Below are positions 23,913 through 31,457 of a DNA stretch of 57,244 bases, in pieces. Position 1 is the first letter of the stretch, and each line of letters opens with the position of its first letter. The position numbers and the translations under genes were made by a program. Source of the DNA: a virus. Location: positions 1-57,244 of IMG/VR virus record IMGVR_UViG_3300044838_000003; one strand, written 5' to 3'. The notes under the pieces were generated by a model that was not told the DNA's origin, did no database searches, and worked only from the letters and a program-made list of their open reading frames with translations.

Positions 23913-26140
23913 CAGGCAATCCTGCTTACTGTGAGGTAGGTAGCGATCCCGGTACCTTCTCCGAGGAGGTAGTAGGTACCGGACCCGGAGACGGAGGGTC
24001 CGGGAGCCCAGGTCTCCGACACGCCACCGTCACCTATCGCGTTGAACTCGTAGGTGCCGCTGATGTGGATGATGTCGTTGTTGGTGAACCCGAACTGGGA
24101 ATAGGTGGATATGGTGGGGCCCGGTGTCACATGCTGCAGCACCGCCCCGGTGGTGCTCCCGGTCAGCGCCGCCCACGACCCGGAGAGGGACGAGATGCGG
24201 ATAGCGTGGGTTACCCGGTACCGACCCGGCGTATAGATCGCCAGCCCAGATGTCCCCATCACGATGTCCGGTGAGCAGTATTCCGTCGTATCGTAGATCG
24301 TGGAGCCCAAGCCTACGGCTGCGCCCTTCGAGAGGGCCACCGCGGTGGTGGAGGCGCGGTAGAACCGAGCCGACGTGCCGTACGTGGTAGCCGTAGCGTT
24401 GGAGTCCTGCAGCTTGAACTGGGTGATCCTGGCCGGGGGGAACGTGTCGTTCGCGATACCCTTGGTAGCCAGCATGTCCTGACCGCCGCCTCGGTATGAG
24501 GCGCCCATCTGGGATGAGGTACCGGACTCTGTGTAGTCGATGACCACCGCGCCGTTTACCCTGACCTGGTACTTGCGGTGTCCTGCTGCTGTACCGCAGA
24601 CCAGCTCCACCAGAGCGCCCGCGGGCACCGTTAGGGAGCTGGCCGTAGCCCACGCCGTCTGTTCTACGCCGGATACGGCGTAGCCTAGCTGGACCGAGTT
24701 GTAGTTCACCCGAGCGTAGACGTAGTTGTTCCCGGCCGAGTCCATCCGGCTCTTGATCGTGTTCTTTGGACCCGTACCACCGGCCATGCTCTTGGCCGCG
24801 TCCTGGAATACCGCCGACACTATCTGGTCGTCGGTGAGGGTAACGCCAGCGGTGAACCGGCCCGTCAGCTTCAGGTCGATGGTGCTGGTCGCTACCAGCG
24901 TCATGTCGAAGATGCCGAGAGAGGACTTGGTGGCGATGTTGCCGTTGGTGGCTGCGACCGTCCACTGACTCCCCCAGGTGGAGCCCGAAGTACCCGCCGT
25001 GGAGACGAACTTCTGACCCGCGACCGATGGGTTCGCTGTGATCAGCGAATCTACGGCTGCCTGTACGGTAGCCAGCGTATCTTGGTTGGTCACCACGGTG
25101 GTGTGGGTGTCTATGGCAAACGTACCCACGTCGCCGCTCACCGCGGCCGGGGCCGTGGTGCCCTTGGTGTCGTTCCAGAGCTGCTTCCAGTCTGCCTGAG
25201 CAGAGTACCAGGTACGACGCGCCGGCCCGTAGGCCGTCGAGGTAGTCGTCGCCGTATCGCTCGGGGTACCGAGCGGGTAGTACAGGTGCAGCCCGTCCCC
25301 GTAGATGATCCAGAGATCCTCGGCCATCCTGGACCACCACGCCTGTTGCGTGGTGATGCTGGTGTTGTTGCCCGCTAGCTGGGCACCTGCCGCGGTAGCG
25401 GACCCCAGCCCGATGGAAGCTAGGAACGCGTTCCACTTGGCCTGTGAGGCCAAGGTAGCCGCCGCTACGTCGGCGGGCGTACCGACACCCCAGGACGCCA
25501 TGAAGGCGGTCCAGTTGGCTGCCGCTGTCTTGGCCCAGTCGTAGTTGCCCGAGATGATGTTGGCCACCGTAGCCGATAGGGTCGGGTCGAGGCCGAGGTC
25601 TACGAACAGCGTGGACCACCAGGTGGCGACCGTGGCAGCCGAGCTGCCAGCAGTCGGGTAGGAGCTGAGCTGGGCGAACAGCGTGTCCCACCACGCCTTA
25701 GCGTCTGCCCACAGGAACGAGTTCGGGTTGAATATGTCGTCCAACCACTGCTGGAACGCTTCCAGCGACATCATAAGCTGGATGTTGAATTGGCCCAGCA
25801 CGGTCTCTACCGCGGTCTCGGTGTCCACGAAGTCCGCGTTGGTAGATCCGGGGATGAACGGCTGAAGCAGCTTGAGAGCGTCCAGCGACATCGTGTTGAG
25901 GAACGTACCCAGGTTGGTCAGAGCTGACGCGATCGTGCCGTCACCAGGACCCATGTTCATAGCGGTCGAGTAGACGAACGACTTCACGAAGTCCTCGCCC
26001 GTTATGTCCTGACCGAAGTTGGTCCCGGACCCCGAGCTGGCGTCGTCTATCTGGTAGGCACCGATGCCCAGCAGGGCAGACATGTTCTTGATGTTGCCGG
26101 CCTGCCCCGGCGCGTCCGGGTAGGGAGTATCGGTGACCAT
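23912..26140 (-). CDS. Minor tail protein with Trp-repeat middle, 742 aa
   Basis: A late-operon tail protein. Residues about 145-330 contain repeated Trp motifs, each with a short helix (WWDTLFAQL, WWSTLFVDLG, NWTAFMASWG, KWNAFLASIG, WWSRMAEDL), about 28-45 residues apart. The second half is beta-rich and typical of a jelly-roll or C1q-like adhesin (YTPGRYRVTHAIRIS, SGTYEFNAIG). It is likely a receptor-contacting tail protein at the end of the structural operon. AGGAG precedes the ATG. Confidence 0.75.
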   Translation of the reverse strand: MVTDTPYPDAPGQAGNIKNMSALLGIGAYQIDDASSGSGTNFGQDITGEDFVKSFVYSTAMNMGPGDGTIASALTNLGTFLNTMSLDALKLLQPFIPGSTNADFVDTETAVETVLGQFNIQLMMSLEAFQQWLDDIFNPNSFLWADAKAWWDTLFAQLSSYPTAGSSAATVATWWSTLFVDLGLDPTLSATVANIISGNYDWAKTAAANWTAFMASWGVGTPADVAAATLASQAKWNAFLASIGLGSATAAGAQLAGNNTSITTQQAWWSRMAEDLWIIYGDGLHLYYPLGTPSDTATTTSTAYGPARRTWYSAQADWKQLWNDTKGTTAPAAVSGDVGTFAIDTHTTVVTNQDTLATVQAAVDSLITANPSVAGQKFVSTAGTSGSTWGSQWTVAATNGNIATKSSLGIFDMTLVATSTIDLKLTGRFTAGVTLTDDQIVSAVFQDAAKSMAGGTGPKNTIKSRMDSAGNNYVYARVNYNSVQLGYAVSGVEQTAWATASSLTVPAGALVELVCGTAAGHRKYQVRVNGAVVIDYTESGTSSQMGASYRGGGQDMLATKGIANDTFPPARITQFKLQDSNATATTYGTSARFYRASTTAVALSKGAAVGLGSTIYDTTEYCSPDIVMGTSGLAIYTPGRYRVTHAIRISSLSGSWAALTGSTTGAVLQHVTPGPTISTYSQFGFTNNDIIHISGTYEFNAIGDGGVSETWAPGPSVSGSGTYYLLGEGTGIATYLTVSRIA

Positions 26141-26143
26141 GTT

Positions 26144-26815
26144 TTACGCTCCTGGTCCAGGTAGAGGCAGTGGGATCTGGTTCGGGGTGAACTCTGGGTC
26201 GCGCTGTGGGTCCGCGGGGTCCGCGTCGTGGATACCGGGGGCCAGCGGAGGGCCGGGAGGTGGAATCACAGCATCTGGGGGCGGGGCCGCGGTCGGGTCA
26301 GGCTCCCCGGGAGGGAGGATCTGGTTGACCACCACGATGATGTTGGGGTCCACCGGGGGCCACGGCGCGTTCAGCGCCAGCGGCGCGCGCTCGGTGGCCG
26401 GGCACTTGACGCCGTTGAAGTTCAGCGGATCACGCCACGCACCGATACCGTTGGGTGGTGCTGCGATGTACCGCTCGTCCGGACAGCGCCAGCTCTGTGA
26501 CCACAGCGACATGCCGATGCCCAAGTGGACACCCAGCCCGCCCGTGGGCAGCAGTCCGGGGGAGTACGTCGACCCACCCGTCATGTAGGAGCCAAGCTCG
26601 GCGTGCAGGTGCTGCAGTCCACGCTCGATCGGGTAGTTGCAGATGTACCCTACCGCCTCGCCTATGAGAGGCTGCACACGGGCCTGAAAGCCCGTCGCGG
26701 GGTAGGGACACTGCATGAGGTCCGCTCGTGCGGGAGCGTTACCGACAGGACCCACCAGGAGCATCCCCAGTGCGGTCGCTATCAGGATGAGCACACGCTT
26801 CAGCTTCATGGTCAT
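26144..26815 (-). CDS. Secreted Pro-rich protein in the late operon
   Basis: 223 residues with a clear signal peptide (MKLKRVLILIATALGMLLVG, APARA-D cleavage). The mature part has four Cys and a globular region (PIERGLQHLHAELGSYMTGG); the final 60 residues are Pro-rich. A phage-coded exported protein made late might modify the envelope, assist lysis or block adsorption. I do not recognise the family. Confidence 0.7.
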   Translation of the reverse strand: MTMKLKRVLILIATALGMLLVGPVGNAPARADLMQCPYPATGFQARVQPLIGEAVGYICNYPIERGLQHLHAELGSYMTGGSTYSPGLLPTGGLGVHLGIGMSLWSQSWRCPDERYIAAPPNGIGAWRDPLNFNGVKCPATERAPLALNAPWPPVDPNIIVVVNQILPPGEPDPTAAPPPDAVIPPPGPPLAPGIHDADPADPQRDPEFTPNQIPLPLPGPGA

Positions 26816-26987
26816 GGCGAACCTTCCAACGATCGACTATTCCCCGACCGTACAATGCTATCGAGGCCGAGGCGAACGAAGTCGCACCCAGCCAGAGGAC
26901 GTTTTCAAGAAGTGGATGCCCGAGATGTGGGACCGCGGCGCCCGAGAACGCCGCGATCATCACAGTCAGGTTGGTCATCTCCCGCAT
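26739..26987 (-). CDS. Small membrane protein, 82 aa (possible)
   Basis: Hydrophobic stretches NLTVMIAAFSGAAV and VLWLGATSFASASIALYG predict two membrane helices, followed by a polar tail that overlaps the start of the secreted-protein gene by 77 bases. The start at 26987 or 26978 lacks a clear ribosome site. Confidence 0.45.
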   Translation of the reverse strand: MREMTNLTVMIAAFSGAAVPHLGHPLLENVLWLGATSFASASIALYGRGIVDRWKVRHDHEAEACAHPDSDRTGDAPGGSCR

Positions 26988-27325
26988 CGGATGTCCGGTA
27001 GGGGAGTGGGCTTCTCCTGGTAGAACAGGTTGAGAGCCCTGTTGGATACACCTTGCAGCCACGCCAGCCGTTCGGGGCCGTAGACATCAGCCCCCGGAGG
27101 CGGGGTGCTGAAGTCCTTGATCCAGGACGCTATAGCCTCGCGTTGGTTCTCGGTAGCCTGAGCACGGTCGATCAGCGCGGAGCGGAACTCCTCGTCGCAG
27201 GACGCTTCGCGGTAGTTGATGAACATCGTGTAGCCAGATACACCGGCTACCGTAATCCACACCGCCGCGAGAGTCCTAGCCGTGGGGCTGGTTATCTTCC
27301 GGAGCCACGTCTTCATCATCGTCAC
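26975..27325 (-). CDS. Single-span membrane protein, 116 aa
   Basis: A basic start and a hydrophobic segment (TLAAVWITVAGVSGYTMFI) precede a soluble helical part (EEFRSALIDRAQATENQREAIASW). In the late operon between holin-like genes and the last tail gene, this layout could be a spanin- or lysis-accessory-type protein. Inference only. Confidence 0.6.
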   Translation of the reverse strand: MTMMKTWLRKITSPTARTLAAVWITVAGVSGYTMFINYREASCDEEFRSALIDRAQATENQREAIASWIKDFSTPPPGADVYGPERLAWLQGVSNRALNLFYQEKPTPLPDIRCGR

Positions 27326-27536
27326 CTGCCTTAGCCTTTGGTTCCCTGGTCTTGCCCGCTTCGAGTGCCTTGCTGGTGCCGAACCAGCCCAGGACGCCCA
27401 TCACCACGGTGCCTAGATCCTTGGGCGGGGGTGGGCCACCGTGCATCGCCCACCAGGGCCAGAACGCGTAGACACCGATGGTAGCCGGGAAAATAACATC
27501 GACGGTCTTCAGCCGTCGCCAGTGCTTGAACACCAT
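27276..27536 (-). CDS. Small membrane protein, 86 aa (holin-like)
   Basis: One or two hydrophobic stretches (VIFPATIGVYAFWPWWA and LGTVVMGVLGWFGTS) and a highly charged C-terminal tail (DDDEDVAPEDN). Short length, two spans and charged tail fit a holin-like protein. It overlaps the next gene by 50 bases. Confidence 0.55.
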   Translation of the reverse strand: MVFKHWRRLKTVDVIFPATIGVYAFWPWWAMHGGPPPPKDLGTVVMGVLGWFGTSKALEAGKTREPKAKAGDDDEDVAPEDNQPHG

Positions 27537-27577
27537 CGTTGCCCCTACTCATCGTGTTGCCCCGAGGGACTTAACTG

Positions 27578-27892
27578 CTAGCCGCGTGCGCCGCGCTCGT
27601 CGTGTACGGTGACCGGTAGAACCGGCTCTGGCTCGGTGAGTGCTTGGATAGCCTGTACACCGGCCGTGGTGGTGCTAAGCGCCGCGGTGACGGCCTGGGA
27701 CTTGGCGCCGTAGGCGACTACCGCGATCAGGATCGAGACGATGGCCGAGCCTCCGGAGAGGCTGATCAGCGTCTCCCAGTCGATACCGTACAGGTGGGCG
27801 GCGTTGCCTCCCAGGATCGGGATAGCTACGGTAGCGGCGTGCTGCGCCGCGGATAGCAGGGTCGCTTGGACCCAGGTCAGGTTAAGAGCCAC
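27578..27892 (-). CDS. Holin candidate, 104 aa
   Basis: Two hydrophobic helices ([17 protein letters not shown] and [16 protein letters not shown]), a short N-terminus and a charged end fit the holin shape: small, two spans, polar tail. It stands in the late operon well away from LysA/LysB, as seen in some actinophages. Function inferred from topology. Confidence 0.55.
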   Translation of the reverse strand: MALNLTWVQATLLSAAQHAATVAIPILGGNAAHLYGIDWETLISLSGGSAIVSILIAVVAYGAKSQAVTAALSTTTAGVQAIQALTEPEPVLPVTVHDERGARG

Positions 27893-28343
27893 GAGGGCGT
27901 TCTCCTTCGACTTGTGCGGTATCCCGCTTGATCTGCTGAGGGATACGGAATCCCCGTTGCTCTAGTTGGTAGAGCAGAGCCCAGTTCTCCTGGTCGGTCA
28001 GCTTGTCGATGTTGACGACGCGGAACGCTTCGGGATCTGGTACGTCGGTACCCACCCATCGGGCGGCGTTGTTGTAGTGGTGTCCGGGCCCGCGGAACGC
28101 CGGCTGGAACTTGATCGTCTGTTCGGGCAGCTTGGAGACGTGGATGTTGCCATCCTCGTCGGCCAGCTTGCGTATCCAATCGACGTGCCGGAAACCGGCC
28201 TGCCAGATGTGCTTGGACCACGACTTGAGGAACGCGGGGTGGGTGATGGCACCCACGCCCGCGATCGTCGGTAGATTACGCAGAGCCCAGACAACGTGCT
28301 CTTCTGGCTCGTTGGAGTTGTGCTCTGCCTGGGATGGAATCAT
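27882..28343 (-). CDS. DUF2744-like protein
   Basis: 153 residues. The first part ([39 protein letters not shown]) and ...[13 protein letters not shown] match my memory of DUF2744, a family found downstream of minor tail genes in mycobacteriophages. Possibly a tail-associated protein; biochemical role unknown. Confidence 0.7.
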   Translation of the reverse strand: MIPSQAEHNSNEPEEHVVWALRNLPTIAGVGAITHPAFLKSWSKHIWQAGFRHVDWIRKLADEDGNIHVSKLPEQTIKFQPAFRGPGHHYNNAARWVGTDVPDPEAFRVVNIDKLTDQENWALLYQLEQRGFRIPQQIKRDTAQVEGERPRGS

Positions 28344-28370
28344 AGCGGGCCTTCCGTCACTGTGACGTTA

Positions 28371-28661
28371 CTAGACTGAGGGAGCCTCTTCAGCCGGAAC
28401 GGCTGACTCGGCGCGAGCGATCTGCGCGTCCACCGAGCTGAAGTCCAGCGGGGTTTCCACCGGAGCCTCTGCCAAGCGGGCCTCGATGCGGTCTACCGCA
28501 GTCGAGAGTCGAGCCGCACGGTCGTTCAGTTCATCTTGATTTGCCAAGATACTGTCCAACTTTCTGTTGATTAGCTTGAACCAGGGATAGATGTCCCCGA
28601 CCCCTTCGATGAGCCACTCGATCTTGCGATCGAGTGTATCGTTACCGAAGATGATTTTCAT
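28371..28661 (-). CDS. Hypothetical protein with coiled coil, 96 aa
   Basis: Residues 35-70 form a heptad-like helix (NQDELNDRAARLSTAVDRIE), followed by an acidic tail. Located between two tail genes; possibly a tail-fibre attachment or chaperone protein. Confidence 0.6.
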   Translation of the reverse strand: MKIIFGNDTLDRKIEWLIEGVGDIYPWFKLINRKLDSILANQDELNDRAARLSTAVDRIEARLAEAPVETPLDFSSVDAQIARAESAVPAEEAPSV

Positions 28662-28668
28662 GTGCCTC

Positions 28669-31266
28669 CTATAGGATGCCGAAGGTGCTCAACGCCTGGT
28701 TGACCATCTTCACCTCGTCCAGCGCCTTGAACGCTGGGTCTTGAGGCTCAGACCATCCGACCGTGAACGTCCAGCCTCGGGAGCCGTCCTTGCCCCAGCC
28801 GTACTTGGCTCGGGAGACTCGCTCCATGAAGATGGTGTTCGCGACCGGATACTCGCGGAACGTGGTACCGATCCGGTCCCCGATGCCGAAGTCACCGTAG
28901 CCCTTCTCACCGAAGATGTAGGGTGCCGCGTCCGCTACCGTGATCTTATGCACGGTGCGGGCGCGGGTAGCCCAAATCTTGGCTCGAACAGCCATGAATG
29001 CACTAAGCGTAAATGCACGATCCGCACCGTCAGCCCAACCCTCGTAGTAGTGGAGGTCACCCAGAGAGGTGGGGTGCCCTTCCAATCCTGCGACGGGTAG
29101 CGTCAGCCCGCCGGGGCTGGCGCGCAGCGTGGGTACCTCCATGAAGGCCATGAAGGTGTCCTCGTAGAGGATCTTCGCTACGGCGTCCATGATACCGCCC
29201 AGGGGCGGGATGTCGATGGACGGTATGTGAACGTCTACGTTACCGCCTAGCCCGCCACCAACACCTACGGCCCCTGCTTCGGAGATGATGGTGTTGATTA
29301 TGCTGGTCAGGAAGTCGCCTGCCATGTTCACGCCCGCCGAAAACGCCTCGTTGACTCCGGGCATACTGTGTCCTCCGACGAGGAAACTGGTGTCGGTAGA
29401 CTCGAAGAACGTGAACTCAGACTCGGATACCCCGGTGAACATGCTGTCAGCGTATACAACGTGCGGAGCCTGCGGACTTGTTCCCAGGTAGTTCGGGGTG
29501 TAATACTCCCCAGGATACGTCGGGTCACCTGTGAAGATGTCGATGCCCTCGGTAGTGCCGTCGCCCGCTATGTTGACGACGGCCCTGAGCAACCCGGTGA
29601 GGAGCGAACCCCCAAAAGCGGTTTCCGTGCCCCAGCCTGACTTGTCCACGATGTCCCAGACCAGCACGAAGTGCCGAAGCGGGACCAGCGAGAACAGGTC
29701 TTCCACGAAGTCCAAGTTCAGCTCGCCTTGCAGGTCGCTGAACGGGTGGGGATCTTCGCCCTCGATGTAGCGTCGGCAGACCACGGTGAGCTGAGCGTCC
29801 TGTAGGTCCTTCTTGGCGACATCGTGCCACGACTTGAACCGCGAGAAGATGATCGTCAGGTTGGAATTGTCCGCTAGGAACGGGAACGGCTTGGTGATGT
29901 TGCGCCAGGTCGAGGTGTCAAAGGAGAACGGAATCCAGGATCGGATGTCCATTGGGTTGTCGGGCAGCGTCCAGAGGGACGTTTCCAACCTCATTAGGTT
30001 GACGAACAAGGTAACTAGGAGGCACCATTTGGCCGGTCCAAAGATTACCCACAGCTTGGGAAACTGCACTTCAGGGATAAGAAACGGGTTTGCCCAGACT
30101 AGGATGTGCTTTGCTTGCTCGTAGTCGTGCTTGAAGGTGATCGTCAGATAACGATCGCCCTCTTTGGTGTGGACGACCTTGTAGTTGTCCATGAACCCCG
30201 ACCAGCGATACCCCTGCTTGTCGATGGTGATCAGCACGTTGCGCTTCTCGCGGCCACGGAAGTCCATGACCCACTTCGCGAGGTAGTGGTCGAGCGACAG
30301 CTCTAGGGCTGCGGTGCCCGTATCGTTCTCCACGATCTCGTAGTCGATGTCCCGCCAGCCAGCGACCTCGCCGCGGAGTACGCCGTCTCCGTCCCACAGA
30401 CGAATCTTAGGGGGAGCCAGCCGACGACGCTCCTTCAGAGCGCGCTCGGCCATCGCGATGTTCCAGAGGCGTTCTGAGTCCTCTAGGCTGGTGATACCGC
30501 CGAGGGGGACGATGTTGGGTACGCCCTCGATGCGGTCGTACTTGATCTCGATCATCGGCCGCACCTTGGCGTCCATCGTGGACTGGTACGAGCTGACGAA
30601 GAAACCAAGCGGGTACTTGAAGTCGGTGATCGGGCAGGGATACGTGGTGTAGACCCGGTACTCGACCTGACCCTCGGTGTGCGAGAAATACTCGTCGGCC
30701 ACCACGTCTACGCCGTCGTAGGTCGGGTGGATCAGGTTCATCCCGAGGACAGCATTCTGACCGGCCAGCGTGCCTGTGCCCGCTAGGGTCTGGAGGATGT
30801 TATCCCAGGTCAGACCGGCCAAATCCGAAAGGACCGCGCTGCGATCCGGCCAGTCAGACCACCCGTCGTACTGCCTTTTGATGTCGAGCGTGGGGTGCGT
30901 CCAACTCGTCGGTTGATCCACCAAGTTGCGAAGAACGCCACCGTACTTACGGCCTGAGTTAGCAACCAGCACGATGTTAAGATCGCTCGCTGTTTTGCTG
31001 CTTGTCGGACCATAACGCTTCTCCCAGCTCTGGATCATAACCGCGCCGAAGCTGGCGCCGAACAGCGTGACGTGTCCTGGCGTGGCGATGATCTGCGCGT
31101 TGAGGTCGTCCACCAGTATGTCGAAGGCAGCCCCGTCCGGGAACAACTGCCAGTCGTTGTAGTAGTACGGCGTCACGGTGTTGCCGTTGGTGACCCAGCC
31201 CTTGAGCTTGTGGGTCATGTCCTGGGAGCCGAAGGCGCCGTCTACCGTGATCACCGTCGTAGTCAT
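28669..31266 (-). CDS. Minor tail protein with N-terminal serine hydrolase domain, 865 aa
   Basis: Residues 1-220 look like an alpha/beta hydrolase of the PE-PPE/cutinase type: TVDGAFG first, then LFGASFGAVMI with Ser72 in a G-x-S-x-G context, and downstream Asp/His candidates (YDGVDVVAD, FSHTEG). From about residue 285 (KIRLWDGDGVLRGEV) it becomes a tail baseplate protein resembling the ReqiPepy6 Gp37-like family, ending in a structural C-terminus. It may cut mycolate or other esters in the envelope as the tail tip meets the host. The fold assignment of the N-terminus is by eye. Confidence 0.75.
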   Translation of the reverse strand: MTTTVITVDGAFGSQDMTHKLKGWVTNGNTVTPYYYNDWQLFPDGAAFDILVDDLNAQIIATPGHVTLFGASFGAVMIQSWEKRYGPTSSKTASDLNIVLVANSGRKYGGVLRNLVDQPTSWTHPTLDIKRQYDGWSDWPDRSAVLSDLAGLTWDNILQTLAGTGTLAGQNAVLGMNLIHPTYDGVDVVADEYFSHTEGQVEYRVYTTYPCPITDFKYPLGFFVSSYQSTMDAKVRPMIEIKYDRIEGVPNIVPLGGITSLEDSERLWNIAMAERALKERRRLAPPKIRLWDGDGVLRGEVAGWRDIDYEIVENDTGTAALELSLDHYLAKWVMDFRGREKRNVLITIDKQGYRWSGFMDNYKVVHTKEGDRYLTITFKHDYEQAKHILVWANPFLIPEVQFPKLWVIFGPAKWCLLVTLFVNLMRLETSLWTLPDNPMDIRSWIPFSFDTSTWRNITKPFPFLADNSNLTIIFSRFKSWHDVAKKDLQDAQLTVVCRRYIEGEDPHPFSDLQGELNLDFVEDLFSLVPLRHFVLVWDIVDKSGWGTETAFGGSLLTGLLRAVVNIAGDGTTEGIDIFTGDPTYPGEYYTPNYLGTSPQAPHVVYADSMFTGVSESEFTFFESTDTSFLVGGHSMPGVNEAFSAGVNMAGDFLTSIINTIISEAGAVGVGGGLGGNVDVHIPSIDIPPLGGIMDAVAKILYEDTFMAFMEVPTLRASPGGLTLPVAGLEGHPTSLGDLHYYEGWADGADRAFTLSAFMAVRAKIWATRARTVHKITVADAAPYIFGEKGYGDFGIGDRIGTTFREYPVANTIFMERVSRAKYGWGKDGSRGWTFTVGWSEPQDPAFKALDEVKMVNQALSTFGIL

Positions 31267-31457
31267 CGGAATCCTATCCTCTTGCCTTCTTCGTAGTAGG
31301 GTTCCATGCGATCGGCTCTGAGAGGCTCTGTGTCGCGTTCAAACGCGCCGTTGGTATGAGTAGACCCATTCCACTCCGCTGACGAGTCAGCGTAGAGCGT
31401 GGGGGCTAGTTCTATACCGAACACCTCCGTCCCGAGGACGGAGATGCTCAGCCTCAC
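31263..31457 (-). CDS. Small tail-region protein, 64 aa
   Basis: Starts at GTG overlapping the stop of the large distal tail gene (GTGA), ends in the start of the next. It begins VRLSISVLGTEVFGIEL, beta-rich. Such small frames between tail-tip genes are usual in this phage group; role unknown. Confidence 0.6.
   Translation of the reverse strand: MRLSISVLGTEVFGIELAPTLYADSSAEWNGSTHTNGAFERDTEPLRADRMEPYYEEGKRIGFR

Noticed and set aside
24030-25694. 554-codon - strand frame overlapping the 742-aa tail protein
   Set aside because: Out-of-frame shadow, Arg/His/Gly-rich without domains; the overlapping frame is protein-like.
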